64,000 nt of DNA, taken from contig JBAIAC010000057.1 of the NCBI GenBank assembly GCA_037349315.1, positions 4,278,001 through 4,342,000 of the forward strand. Direction: 5' to 3'. Every line of letters starts with the position of its first letter. The stretch's first letter is position 1. This document shows positions 10,361 to 22,190 of this stretch, in pieces. The stretch comes from Chelydra serpentina. Lineage: Eukaryota; Chordata; Testudines; Chelydridae. Both the position numbers and the translations under genes were made by a program. The notes beneath the pieces were generated by a model. The model ran no database searches, was not told where the DNA came from, and was given only the letters and a program-made list of their open reading frames with translations.

Positions 10361-11267
10361 GTTGCAGTTCAGGACCTTGAAGTCTTTACTGAGCTGTCAA
10401 AGGAAATCTTGCAAAGGACCTCTGATCTCAGTGCCTGTCTCTAGTCAGTGCTTTTGATACCTCGATGATCCCCTCTCTCTCTCTCTCCCCTTTCTTTTCT
10501 TTCAGGTATAATAGAGAGCCATGCTCTTTTCAAGCTGGGAATCTATTTGCAGAACATGTAGTTGTTAGATGCGTTTGGTTTTTGTTTCAGTGCTCATTTC
10601 CATAAAAAGTCAACACTAATGAGCTGCGAGAAAATTGCAGCTTCTCTGCGAAGCCAATTTGGTTAAAAGGCCTGTCCATCTCTCATTCCCATTTGAGCCT
10701 GATTCATGCACAATGCACTCAAACAGGTACAACTGCGGTGATTAAAAAAGGAAGGTGAGATACCTATGTTGACATCTCAGATCTTTGAAAAATTCCATGC
10801 GGCTGTTACTTTTGTGTTTATTTTAATTTTATTTTTAATCTCCATATGCTGGGTTCCCGGTTTATATCTCATCAGTGGAAGCAGGCAATGAGAATTAGAA
10901 ACTGCTTTTCAAAGCCTATGGAGGTTTTTTTTCATAGTTGGAATTGGCTGATTTTTCTTCTAATTATAGCCAGTGTTGAAAAATTTTAAAAGTCCTCTTA
11001 TGTCACTTTATCTCTGAAATTGACAGAGGTTGAGAAATAAACAAAGCACATTGTGGCTTATTCCAAAAATATCCCAGAAGATGAAAATTCTTCCACTGTG
11101 GTTTCTTTCCTCCTCTTTATATAATTAGAGGGTTTAAGGCAGTGCAATGGTAGTGGGGCTAGGGTTTGGGGGAGGGAGGAATGTAGCCCCTTTAAAACAG
11201 ACAAACTCTTCATAAGACATGATACTTGCTTCCTGATATCTAAATCTATGTCTTCCCCATGGATATT
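10361..11267. other. Intronic sequence, nothing recognised
   Basis: Contains a short CT-rich run near 10470-10500. No gene or named repeat was identified. Confidence 0.5.
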
Positions 11268-11270
11268 CTG

Positions 11271-11357
11271 GGCTATATTCTCCTCTGGTGAAAATCAATA
11301 TAGCTCTATTGAAGTCATTGGATCTCTGCTGACTTACACCAGTTGAGGATCTGTCCC
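11271..11357. repeat. Palindromic mini-repeat, family A, copy 2
   Basis: It has the same layout as 8261-8349: 'ctggtgaaaatcaatatagc' on the left and 'ctgacttacaccagttgag' on the right around a 'gaagtcattgg' centre. Confidence 0.6.
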
Positions 11358-11639
11358 TCTATTTTTATCCAAGGTGGTAAGACCAGGAGAGGCAGGGAGG
11401 CTAGTGCCCTCTCAGTGGAAATATTGTGGGGGTTTCACGCCATATAAAATCTCACACCCCTGGAGGCGGAGGGGTGCAGAGGTGAGAGCAGAACCTAGGG
11501 GGGCTACAGTTGCCTTCTCAGGGCCCAGTAGCAGGCTGGGGCACATGGAGTGGGACCCAGAGGGGCCGGAGTGCCTTCCGTACCACCTGCGATCAGGCCA
11601 GGAAGCAGGACCCTCAAGCAGGTAGGACCCCAGGACCCT

Positions 11640-12658
11640 GATTCACAACCTGGAGCTAAGTTGAAAGCAGACTGCGAAGAGTTACAAAGAGTTACACAAA
11701 AATGGGTGACTGGGCAACAAAATAGCAGATGAAATTCAATGTTGATAAATGCAAAGTAATGCCCATTGGAAAACATAATCCCAACTATTCATAAAAACGC
11801 GGGGGGGTCTAGATTAGCTGTTACCGCTCAAGACAGAGACCTTGGAGTCATTGTGGATAGTTCTCTGAAAACATCCACTCGGTGCGCAGTCGCAGACAAA
11901 AAGGCTAAGAGACTGTTAGGAACCCTTAGGAAAGGGATAGATGATAAGACAGAAAATATCATAATGCCATGATATAAATCCATGGTATGCCCACACCTTG
12001 AATACTGTGTGCAAGTGTGGTCATCCCATCTCAAAAAAAGATATGTTGGAATTGGAAATTGGTACAGAGAAGGGCAACAAAAATGATTAGGGAGATGGAA
12101 CAGATTCTGTTTGAGGAGAAATTAAAAAACAGGGACTGTTCAGCGTGGAAAAGAGACGACCAAAGGGGGATATGATAGAGGGCTATAAAATCATGAACGG
12201 TGTGGAGAAAGTGAATAAGGAAGTGTTAATTACCCTCTTCACATAATTGCATTGGGTGACCCCTGGTTCTTGTGTTAATAGGAAGCTGGTTTTAAAACCT
12301 ATAAAAGGAAGCACTACTTCACGCAATGCACAGTCAGCCTGTGGAACACGTTGCCAGAGGATGTTATGAAGGCCCAAAGTATAACAGGGTTCACAAAAGA
12401 ATTAGATAAGTTCATGGAGGATCCATCCGTCCATGGCTATTAGTCAAGATGGTCAGGGAGGCAGCCCCATGCATTGGGTGTTCTAAACCTCTGACTGCCA
12501 GAAGCAGGGAGTGGATGACAGGGGACAGATCACTTGATGACTGCCTCTTCTGTTTATTCCCTCTGGGGCACCTGGCATTGGTCACTGTCAGAAGACAGGA
12601 TACTGGCCTAGATGGACCCTTGGTCTGACCCAGTATGGCCCTTCTTATGTTCTCCCTG
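11640..12658 (+). mobile_element. CR1 LINE, 3' part of ORF2 plus 3' UTR
   Basis: The plus-strand frames read the C-terminal region of a CR1 ORF2: LAVTAQDRDLGVIVDSSLKT, KKAKRLLGTLRKGIDD, then with frame changes HLEYCVQVWS and FTQCTVSLWNTLPED-like text, ending near SVHGY at about 12440. The 3' UTR ('ctgccagaagcagggagtgg', 'ggcctagatggacccttgg', 'tctgacccagtatggcc', 'ttcttatgtt') follows. Stops and frameshifts (for example in the RT tail near 11970-12300) show a dead, 5'-truncated copy. Confidence 0.88.
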
Positions 12659-12834
12659 CTTCCTCCTCCCACTGCCTCCTACCCCACCTCGCCTCTCCCA
12701 CTCACAGGGACCTTCAGGCCTCCCATTTTTATCTGCGTATTTATATGCAAATCTATATATAAATCTGTGCATTTATTTCTATTCCAGCACTGTAATATTG
12801 AATGAATTTATTAGGTCTGTAGTATTATCCTGTT

Positions 12835-13200
12835 ATACAAGTGGGGAATCTGAGCCACAGAGAAATTAAGGATAACATTTTCAGATGCGCCTGAGTCACT
12901 TGGAAGTCTAAGTACCATTTTAAAAAGTAAGTTAGGAGCCTCTGTCCTGTTCACCCTCATTGAAATTTGGACTATTAAAGCCTGGATCCTCAAAAGTATT
13001 TAGGAGCCTAACTCCCATTGACTCAGAGAGAGTTAGGGAGCTAAGCACCATTAAGGATCTGGGCCTCGGTGCCTAAGTCCCTGTTGAAAACAGGACTCCT
13101 ACTCCTAAGTCACACAGGTGCTTTTGAAAATGTTACCCTAAAGGACTTGCCCAAGCTCACCCAGAGTCACTGGTAGAGCCAAGGGTAAATCACCTGTGTC
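12835..13200 (-). mobile_element. MIR-like SINE split by a MITE
   Basis: 'gaatctgagccacagagaaattaa' (12846 on) and 'aggacttgcccaagctcacc' with 'gtagagcc' (13142 on) are consecutive parts of a minus-strand MIR. They are separated by the 276-bp insert at 12868-13143. Confidence 0.65.
12868..13143. mobile_element. MITE-like element with ~30-bp inverted ends
   Basis: The left end GATAACATTTTCAGATGCGCC and the right end, read on the other strand as GGTAACATTTTCAAAAGCACC, form imperfect terminal inverted repeats that continue for about 30 bp. The interior has mirror-like 'ttaggagcc' and 'gactcctactcctaag' blocks. The flanks TTAA (left) and CTAA (right) may be a mutated TTAA target duplication, but this is not certain. 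Confidence 0.6.
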
Positions 13201-13647
13201 CTAGTTTGCTTAACCACTTGACCCTCCTTCCATCCCCCCTAAGCAGAGTTTGTTATAAGAATGACCTCTCTTGGGTTTTCCATTTATTACCTTTCCCCAA
13301 TTTCCGCACTTTTGCTTCCTGGGCTCCCTCCAGTAGTTCACACTCTGCTTTGAATTCCAAGAGGGCATTTTGTTTAATTATATTTTAATTGGCTTTGACG
13401 ATGTTGTACAGCACTCGGTGCACCTCAGCAGGGGAGCAAATTCTCTTTAGAATGACGGTGTTTATTATTTAGGCCTTTTGACGTGAACAGAGGCTTCAGC
13501 GCGCGCTTGGTCCCAGAACTCCCTGCACAAATTCACCGGGATGGGAAGTGCTCCTTGCTCGACGGGAACTCCCAAACACAATTTGAGAGCTTAATTTCTG
13601 ATAATAAATTTAATCAACTGGCTTCTGCGATGGAAAGAAGAAGCCCA

Positions 13648-13846
13648 AGGGTATGTCTACATTGCCGTTCAACACCCGTGGCTGGCCCAGGTAAGCTGAC
13701 TTGGCCTGGAGAGTCCCGGATCCCAGGCTCCACCCCGGTCCAAATGTCTGCACTGCAATTTTTAGCCCCACAGCTTGAGTCCCATAAGCCCAAACCAGCT
13801 GAATCAGGCCATTTGCGGCTCTTTTACTCCAGTGTAGACGTACTCT
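13648..13846. mobile_element. MITE with 'agggtatgtctac' inverted ends
   Basis: The left end AGGGTATGTCTACATTG is mirrored by the right end, which reads AGAGTACGTCTACACTG on the other strand. The interior ('cacccgtggctggcccagg', 'agctgacttggcctgg', 'tttactccagtgtagacg') matches a very common turtle non-autonomous element. No exact target duplication was seen. Confidence 0.65.
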
Positions 13847-13851
13847 TAGGG

Positions 13852-13932
13852 TCATGATCCTCAGCTGGGTAAATCAGTGTAGCTGTGACTTAAATAGGGC
13901 TACAGGGATTTACAACCCCTGAGGCTCTGGCC
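13852..13932. repeat. Palindromic mini-repeat, family A, copy 3
   Basis: 'tcatgatcctcagctgggta' and 'aatcagtgtagctg' on the left are mirrored by 'gctacagggatttaca' and 'ccctgaggctctggcc' on the right. It directly abuts the MITE at 13648-13846. Confidence 0.55.
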
Positions 13933-14182
13933 CTGCTAGAAGGAGAATGCTCATAATTTAATTTGCTTTCAGTGGCCCAGATTTTTTATTTTTATTTAAA
14001 AAAAAAAAAACATTCTGAAAATAGGCTCCTAAATCCAGGTTTGGGCACCTAACGTGGCCTGCCTTGTTTTCCAAAAGTTGCTGAGCTTCTAAAGAATGTC
14101 ACGGGTTTCAAGGAAGTTATGAGATGCTCATCGCTTCTGAAAATCCAGATACTTCTTTGAGTGCCTAAATCTGTATCTAAGA

Positions 14183-14405
14183 CAGGGGTTCTCAAACTGG
14201 GCATTGGGACACCTCAGGGGGTCATGAGGTTACTACATGGTGTGGGGAGTCGCGAGCTGTCAGCCTCTACCCCAAACCCTGGTTTGCTTCCAGCATTTAT
14301 AATGGTGTTAAATATATTTAAAAGTGTTTTTAATTTATAAGGGGGGGCGCACTCAGTGGCTTGCTATGTGAAAGGGGTCACCAGTACAAAAGTTTGAGAA
14401 CCCCG
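14183..14405. mobile_element. hAT-type non-autonomous transposon
   Basis: The element begins CAGGGGTTCTCAAACT and ends in AGTTTGAGAACCCCG-type inverted sequence ('gtttgagaaccccg'). It is flanked by a perfect 8-bp duplication, ATCTAAGA, at 14175-14182 and 14406-14413. The ends resemble the CAGTGGTTCTCAA ends of the hAT MER5-like group. The interior includes 'catttataatggtgttaaat', with no coding capacity. Confidence 0.88.
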
Positions 14406-15119
14406 ATCTAAGAGCCTAACTCTAGGTTCCATCCAGCGTCTCTGGTGAGGAGATGATGCCTGAGGGATTATGCATCCAATGCATGTAATGCAAAGAGGGA
14501 CAGGTTGGAGCAATAGGCATAATTCTTAAGTGGCCTGCCCTGAAATGGGGCTTTCATTGCTGACCAAAATAAGTGGGAAGCACCTGCTAGTTTGCAGAGA
14601 GGTTGTTCAAATGGAGCCTGCCGCTGTGAGTAATGAAGGGAAGAACCTATCCCATGAAATCCGCTGACCTGAGCTGATTGGATCTAAGCCCCTGTGAGAC
14701 ATCTTGTCTCAATCCACTCAAATCTGCCTGGCCTGTGGATGGTAATTCTTTTCTCTCTTCTTCACCCTGTGGCATTTCTTTCCTGTTATGAGATTAAAAT
14801 GTCATCTGTCCAAGCAGAACCTGCCTTATGAAGAAGTAAATAACTACAAAGCAGTTTGCTGAAGCCTGTCTTACAAGCAGAAGTCACAGCTCTGTTTTGC
14901 TTTGTGCATACGTGTGCTCTAGGGTGACACACCCTTTGCTTTATTTGCATTTGTAGCGATTACTGGGGTCTTTGAATGAAGGGCAGGGGTAGAAATCCTT
15001 CAGTGATTGATTGAGACTCTGCAGTAATGAGAATGTAAGGAGCAAAGGAGCCAGAAGTGCTCTGTCATCCCTTAGCAGGCTCCATTCCTGAAGAACACTT
15101 CTGCATAGGAAGGGATGGT

Positions 15120-15415
15120 CTTTTGGTTGAGGGACCGCACTCAACCGTAGGAGGTGTATGATCACTTCTCAGCTCAACCATGCATTTCCAGTGTGACCTT
15201 GAGCGAGTCACTTCCTCCACTCCCCATCTGTAAAATGGGGATAATACTTCCATTCTCCCATCTTTTGTCTGTCTTGTCTAAATAGATTGTGAGTTCTCTG
15301 GGGTATGGGCTGTCTCTTATTGTGGATATTGTACAACGTCTAGCACCATGGGGCTCTCATGTCAGCGGAGGTCGGCAGGTGCTACTGGAATAAAAAGAAT
15401 CAATGATAATATTGC
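15120..15415 (+). mobile_element. MIR/CORE-SINE-like copy, nearly full length
   Basis: 'gtgtgaccttgagcgagtc' and 'cccatctgtaaaatgggg' match the MIR core. The 3' end 'agattgtgagttctctgggg', 'ctgtctcttattgtgg', 'gtctagcaccatggggct', 'aggtgctactggaataaa' is the sauropsid version of the tail. Confidence 0.8.
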
Positions 15416-15429
15416 TGTGGTAGCGTTGG

Positions 15430-16022
15430 TAGTGTTGTTTACTACTTCTCATAACACAAGAACTAGGAGTCACCAAATGAAATTAATAGGCAGCAGGTTT
15501 AAAACAAATAAAGTGCAGTATTTCTTCACACAATGCACAGTCAACCTGTGGAACTCCTTGCCAGAGGATGTTGTGAAGGCCAAGACCATAACAGGGTTCA
15601 AAAAAGAACTAGATAAATTCAGGGAGAACAGGTCCATCAATGGCTATTAGCCAGGCTGGGCAGGGATGGTGGGGGGAGGGATAACTCAGTGGTTTGAGCA
15701 CTGGCCTGCTAAACCCAGGGTTGTGAGTTCAATCCTTGAGGGGGCCATTTGGGGATATGGGGCAAAAAAAAATTGGGGATTGGTCCTGCTTTGAGCAGGG
15801 AGTTGGACTAGATGACGTCCTCCTGATATTCTATGATTCTATGGTGTCCCTAGCCTCTGTTTGCCAGAAACTGGGAATGAGCGACAGGGGATGGATCACT
15901 TGGTGATGACCTGTTCTATTCATTCCTTTTGGAGCACCTGGCGCGGGACACTGTCGGAAGACAGGAGACTGGGCTAGATGGACGTTTGGTCGGACCTAAT
16001 AGGGCCATTCTTATGTTCTTAT
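15430..16022 (+). mobile_element. CR1 LINE 3' end, carrying a nested SINE
   Basis: This copy overlaps the last 200 codons' worth of the 11640-12658 element: 'acacaatgcacagtcaacct' and 'gtggaactccttgccagagg', with a frame reading [20 protein letters not shown] and ending SINGY before a stop at about 15648. The 3' UTR is interrupted at 15672-15840 by a tRNA-SINE and then continues to 'ttcttatgttcttatgtt'. Confidence 0.88.
15672..15840 (+). mobile_element. Tortoise-type tRNA-derived SINE
   Basis: The 169-bp element is flanked by ATGGTG (15666-15671 and 15841-15846), a 6-bp duplication. A Pol III box A-like TAACTCAGTGG lies at 15682-15692 and a box B-like GAGTTCAATCC at 15725-15735. The tail 'gcagggagttggactagatg' followed by 'attctatgattct' matches the CR1 3' end, so CR1 enzymes probably moved it. 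I recognise it as the cryptodiran turtle SINE. It is inserted into a CR1 copy. Confidence 0.85.
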
Positions 16023-16999
16023 GTTGGGGTAACTTGCCTGGCCACTGCCTGTTTTGTAGATAAATTGAGGGCGTCACTCTCAAGGGCCATCAGTCCAGTA
16101 CTTTTCACCCAGACTTAACTTTACACACCAGTGTCCAAAAGAGGAAAGTTGTTCTGTCGCACAAGAGCTCTGACACATATTTGTATGAATATTTGCTTTT
16201 GATGAGGAAAAACATTTAGACTGTCTGTTGTAATGGATGTCACCTTATGTCCTTAACTCATGCTTGTCTGCATGCTTAAAAAAAATTAACAACCAAAGCT
16301 CTCTCCACTAAAAAAGCCCATCGCTGTCTGAAAATGGGTAGAAATTTTGGGGTTAAAAAAGCGGTTAATGTGGCATACTCATCATCCCCTTCCATGCTGT
16401 AGAGTGTGGGTTCTTAGGGGAGACCATGTGTGGCACAGGCTGTTAGTCAGTCTGGGAGCTAGAGAGAACCACAGGGTGAGTCTGCATGCAGCAGCTTCAG
16501 TAAAGAATCTCCTTTATATTCATTACATCTGCATCCTGGCTGCTCACTCCCCTCAGAGACGGGCAGAAAGTGACCTTGATTCTTAGTTTGCTGAGTCTGA
16601 GACGGGGATGCAGAAATATTGATTTTCAGAGCCACGTGGAAGCTTCTTCCTCTGTCTCACTGGGACATTCCTTAAAGAGAGAAAAATCACAACAGAAATG
16701 CTGTAGAAATCACTGCAGAGGAGGAACGGGAACGGAGAAAACTTTCCTTGTTGAGAAACTGATCTTAAAACTTTAATAGATGAAATAAGTGGTGGTGGTT
16801 TTAAAAAAAAAGTTTTAAATTCTGTCGGTTTTAATGGTTAAAAAATGTTGACCAAAAATGTGAGCTCTTAGGTGCAAAATACATAGCACTGCCCCGCTCT
16901 GAGCCATAGAGTTCCCAACAGAGACTGGGGCAAAGCAGACTATGGATACATCGCTTGCAGGGGTGAAAATGTGGTATGCAGTTAATAATGGATAAAGGA
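16023..16999. other. Intronic sequence, nothing recognised
   Basis: No domain, RNA gene or repeat was assigned. Confidence 0.5.
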
Positions 17000-17245
17000 T
17001 AGTCTTGGCTTAGATTTGGGTGGTCTGGGTTCAGTTCCTGTCTGACTGTGGGTAAGTCACTTAAAAACAAGACAAGAATTATGAGAGTTAAGAATTCGTT
17101 GGAAATCCTAACCTTAAACTCTCTGGGCCCATTGAATCTCTCAAAAGCCCTTTGAATCTGTGGGAATTGTTTCACTTTGGATCAGGAAATGTGACTTAGT
17201 TCTCCATCTGCGAAACAGGAATAAAATACTGCCATGATGGAGCAC
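17000..17245 (+). mobile_element. Degenerate MIR-like SINE
   Basis: 'gtctgggttcagttcctgtc', 'tgactgtgggtaagtcactt' and later 'ttctccatctgcgaaacagg' follow MIR order, with about 120 bp of unrelated sequence between the second and third parts. Confidence 0.5.
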
Positions 17246-20200
17246 TGATCTTGTTTGCCGCCTCTGGATGTTACTATAATATAACAAACACTGTGCTTTG
17301 TTGGTCATTCAGCAAGTCGGTACCAGAGCTGGGAGCAGAAACCACATCTCCTGGTTCTCAATCATGCACTTTTCCCCCTGGAGCACTTCTCCTTGTAGTG
17401 GAAAGGGAAGCGTTGGAAGCTACTCTAGAAGATGGTGTGAAAAGGTTGGAGTGTGTACATTAGACTATGCAATTAGTGCATTATGTATAAAATGTAAATG
17501 ACAGCGAGACTACTCCTATATACAATATACCTTTCCTTGTAGGTTTTGATCACCTCAAGTGGAATGAAACCATCTTAATTTAAATTAAATGACTCTTTAA
17601 TTAACTTTATCTCCACTTCCAGAAATGAGTTCACATGCTGCATGTTCATGTGCGTGTCTCTGATTACTGCACCTCCTTACCTTGAATAATATTTTGACGA
17701 AGAATGCAGTATGATTAGGTGTCCGCAATTTAAGATAAAATATTGGGCCAAAGTCCCCTTCCCCCACTACCAAAAAACAACCCTCCACACATCCTGTGTT
17801 CAGCTTATTCTTGTAACTATAAAATCAAAGCACAGGAGGCTCTGTTCCCAGTGACAGCTGTTTGTGGCTGAAAAAGGACATATGCAGCCATCAGTTCCCA
17901 TGGAGGCACTGGCTACCTTGCAGTCATGGTGGAGGCCTGAAGCAGATCAGCAAAGGATGTCAAGTCTCCGGCCATTCACCCCGGCCAAGTGAACACAGGT
18001 TAAGGGAAAACGAAGTGACAGTCGTGCCCGCAATCCAGGTTAAGGGATCAGAGCTGCACAAAGTCGCTCCACAGGCTGCGCTGCTCTTACTCGTTCTGAT
18101 TCGGTGGGATTGAATATGGTCAGTGGTCTCTCGCTCACACGTACGCAGAATGGGTGCTCCTGGAGAGAGGCAGGTCAGGTGTGCTGGGAGCGCGCGCATG
18201 GAGTGGGATGTTGCCCTTTGGTGACTGCTAGCTCTCTGAATGCACTTGCTGATCTATGAAGAGTCAGAGCTCTGATCCTCCTGTTGAAAGATGGGTGAAA
18301 TTCCCCTTCTGTGCACACATCCAGTGCAAACCTGTGTGCACCATTTAAGCCCTCAAAATCACACGTAAGAGGTGCATGGGCTTTGTGCTCACTCTGCCCA
18401 GGAGTGAATTTCACTTGATATGGGTAATTCTCCATCAAATCAGTGGGAGCTGCATGTATCACTTGAGAATTGGGTCCCTCCCTCCACCCCATTGTGATCT
18501 GCCATGGTTAAATTTGGTTCAAAGGCCATGCCGGCGCTGGCTAGACATGGAGCGTGGTTCCACTCTTTGGGCTTCTGGTGCCCTCCATCCCCATGATTGT
18601 GATGGTGATGGGCTGCTTTCTTTAGCTGCTAAGCCAATGGAATAGAAACACAACCTGCGGCACCCGGCACCGCTCACTCTGACATTCTGCCTGGTCGGCC
18701 AACATCGTCTCCAATGAGATATTGCGGTTGGTGTTGCTGCTAATCCCAACTTCTATACGGCTGGCGTTTCCGTCGTGTCCCTACCACATGCTGAGCGGCC
18801 AATTAGTGTTTCGCACCCTATTCTAATGAGTTAAATCAATTGCTCCTCGCAGCCTTACGTTCAGTTTCAACCACACAGTGAAAGCGTGGCTCTGGCCTAT
18901 ATTTAGATGCTGCAGCTGGTGGGTAGCATAGATTGGAGAAATAGTTGTCAAAAACAGTTATCAACGTTTGTCATATATCAAAATGCTCTGGCAAACAGAA
19001 ACAACATTGACATTTTTGTTTTGTTTTGTTTGTTTATGTTTGTTTGTTGTTTTTTATTACTTCCAACCAACAATTCTAAAAAAGGTCTTTATTTTCCAGC
19101 AGCCAGTTTTGGCATAAGAACAGAAAAAATGAAACCCGTTTCTGACCTATATGGAGCTCTGCAAGCAAATGAAGAGAGTCACGGGTTATATTTATTCTGC
19201 ATGAAGTTTCACAGATCACTGACAGGCCACTCCAGGTTTTGTGAATGAGCACTGCTACTACTAACCAGCACCTAGCGCTTTTATCGTTCGATTAGTCAGT
19301 CATTATTTTCTCCCTGATGACAGCATAAGGCGTAGATAGAAAAGTTGGTAGAGCTTAAAGCCTTTGGTGACCTTTCACACCAGGACAGGGGATGCTGAAA
19401 AGTGTCAGTTTATAAAAATGGAGCAATTAGGAGAATGCTCTTGCCATTTTATCTCCAGACACAACAGGATGCAATCAGAATGACACAAACTGATGGCAAA
19501 AAGGGGTCATGGATTTCCCCCCCCTTTTAACTGCATTTCATCCCAACATCTCTCATACTTAAAAAAAGAACCAATTTGCACTTTCCATGGTGGTTACACG
19601 CTTCGAGACACCCCATAATGCAGACCGCCTCGTACACGCCTGACTGTGCCTGTCTCCGTGCCGAATAGCAGAGCAGTTATCCCTATAAAACTGCATTTTC
19701 AGCTTGATCCTCACAGAGCTACAAAAACTGTTGAACATTAATAATCTCTTCACATATCAGTGGCTCGCCTAAAATGTCTATATCGGCCATTTTTTCAGAC
19801 ACTAGGGCCGCATCTTGACCCGAATAAATGCTTTTGCATGTTCCAGAAAAAAATAATCAACTGAAAGAACCCAAGAGGAAGGCTGACAGCTGCGGCTTAG
19901 TGAAATGAGTCGTCTTAAACTGCTAGAAGAAAAACCATGACACACACAAACACATATGTGTATGATATCCAGACACAGAGAGAGACTGAAGTATGCGCAA
20001 CAAAAACGTGACTCTAAAGAAGATGCTGTTAGCCAGCAAGGATGGAATTTTCAAAAGCATCTAAGTGATTGAAATCTCATTAAAAGTCAATGAGACTTAT
20101 CAGGCACTGTTGTAAATCCCATCCTAATAAGATATGTGTTACCTTTTGGTATTTTGGGGGCAATTGAGGGCCTGATCCTGCAGAATTGCTGAACTTCCAT

Positions 20201-20270
20201 TATCAGTGGAAATAAAAGATCCTCACAGGATAAAGACCTTGCTCTAGAGGAACTGTACAGAGCATTGACA
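17246..20270. other. Intronic sequence, little recognised
   Basis: A weak minus-strand MIR-like piece may lie near 17290-17400 ('gagctgggagcagaaacc'). A stretch at 19010-19055 is a TTTG-rich simple repeat. No gene was supported. Confidence 0.5.
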
Positions 20271-20274
20271 CAAT

Positions 20275-20550
20275 GCGAACCGGTCTACAAAGTGACACCC
20301 GTTTAAGTTAAAGATAGGATTTAACACTGATGTAGCTAACTTGGGTGCAACCCCCTGGTGTGGACACTCATAAACCAGGTTTAAATCTGTTTTAACAGGT
20401 TTAGCTTGTGCTTGTAAACATTAGGCACAAGCTGAATCAGTATAGCCAGTCTGAAACCAAGCTATGCGGACCCACACAGAAGTCCGCGCTGTTTTTTAAA
20501 CCGACGTATGTTAAATCGCTACAACTTGTGTGTTGGCCAACCCTAAGAGA
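20275..20550. repeat. Probable MITE with mirror-like interior
   Basis: 'aaaccaggtttaaatctg', 'ttttaacaggtttagc' and later 'tttttaaaccgacgtatg' and 'ttaaatcgc' give a mirrored 'gtttaa' pattern like known turtle 'gtctacac' MITEs. End sequences are too diverged to define inverted repeats or a duplication. Confidence 0.35.
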
Positions 20551-21667
20551 AACCATTCGTAAAGAATAGGTTATATTATCCCCCATTCCCCAAAGCTGGC
20601 AAATCTTTGTTCTGTGCTTTTTGTCCCATCCTGATTGACAAAGGTAGCTGTGCATCACCAGCACCGTTTCTTTTCTCTGTACCCGTTGGGTTAGCCCCCA
20701 AATACAGCCCAAATACAGACACTATTTGGGGTGGGTTTTTCAAAACCTCCGTCAGCGCTGACCTAACTCTGAACCCCTGGAAGCCAACAGTAAAACTCCT
20801 GCTGACTTCCATGGGACAGGCCGACATGGAGCGCAGGAATAGCTGACTTAGGTGGCCAGTGGAGTTCCACAACATAATACCCCAAGCTGCTCTTCTCTCT
20901 GCAACTGCTAGGCCAGTATGAATTGCCGGCTTCTCTTGTGGTTCACTTTGATCAAGTGTTCTATTGAATGTGTTCTATCTGGTACAGTGTCACTTTCAGG
21001 AATAAGACGAGGAGCCGAGAGCGAAAAGACATGCATTGCAATCCCAGGCCTTCCCCTGACTTGCTGCATTGTTTTGGGTCAGTTGCGATCTCTCTCTGAC
21101 TCAAGTAGAGGGAAATTGCCATTTATTCTTCCCTGGTTCGACCTCACACCCTATAACAGTTTTGATAAGAAAGGTGGAAAAGTTATTTGGAAAATGAAAA
21201 CAAAACAGCTTGCACATTCTCCTCTGTGTTGGGAATATTTTATGCCTCAGGTTTTCTATTAATGCTGCACTTTTCTGAGCAATGTTTAATTAATTACTTA
21301 ATGTTACTTAATTGTTAGCTACTCTGGGCCTGAGATCAGTGCCGGTTGAAATCATCAGAGATATTCCCATTGATTTGAATAGACTTTTCATCAAGCACTA
21401 AAAACCAGCACACATATACATTCACCAAACTTTTAGAATTAAAGCTTTAAATGAAATCAGGGAGCCACGTTTGGGTGTCTAAATACAACAAGAAACCAGA
21501 TGTGTCCAAAGATAAATGGGAGAAATGGGCAAGTTAGACACACAAGCAGCACAGTTCTATTGTATCCTGAACACTTTACTTGCCAGACAATGGGCAATCC
21601 AGTTAACTTAATGTTAAGTCGACCCATGTATAAAGAACACATTTATCTTGGGTGTACTGAACATAAT

Positions 21668-21753
21668 GGTCTGGACACTTAGCTCATGTAAATCGGTGAA
21701 GCTCTGTTGATTTCAATTGAGCTATGGCAATTTACATCAGCTTAGGATCTGGC
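21668..21753. repeat. Palindromic mini-repeat, family A, copy 4
   Basis: 'gctcatgtaaatcggtgaag' and 'ctctgttg' on the left are mirrored by 'gctatggcaatttacatcag' and 'cttaggatctgg' on the right. Confidence 0.6.
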
Positions 21754-22034
21754 TTAGTGTTTTTATATATACCACTAAAACATGTGGACTTTATCATAGG
21801 ATAGGCGTTACTTTAGTTTATATGTGTAAGTATATGACATCTTGTATATGCAATATGTAGAATGTAGGTTCCTTATATAGCATGTATATGTTCTAATATA
21901 TTTTTCCAAGTGTTAAATGTTCATTAGCTATCCAAGAGCGTATCCCTGCTGGAATTCATTACATGCCGTCCGGTTTTCGCTTTAAATAGTGTACTAACAT
22001 TTCTACGGTGTGTGAGTAAAGGGAAGTAACCTGA

Positions 22035-22190
22035 TTTTCAGTGGTGTGGAAGTTCCAGCTGCTTTTCAACTTTTTGCCTCACTTTCCCCATCTGTAAGAT
22101 GAAGAGAACACAACCTACCCCTCCGGGGGAACTGTGAGGGTTCACAAAGCACTTTGAGAGCCTCAGAAGGAAGGTGTTATAACAGTCAGA
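22035..22190 (+). mobile_element. MIR-like SINE fragment
   Basis: 'cctcactttccccatctgta' and 'agatgaagag' followed by 'aactgtgagggttcacaaag' and 'cactttgagagcc' match the MIR core and 3' part. Confidence 0.65.

Noticed and set aside
11766..11972. Host gene fragment similar to a cellular protein
   Set aside because: The reading LAVTAQDRDLGVIVDSSLKT is the C-terminal part of CR1 ORF2.
15682..15735. tRNA gene
   Set aside because: Box A and box B are present, but there is no full cloverleaf or acceptor stem, and the unit has a CR1-like tail and target duplication. It is a SINE.
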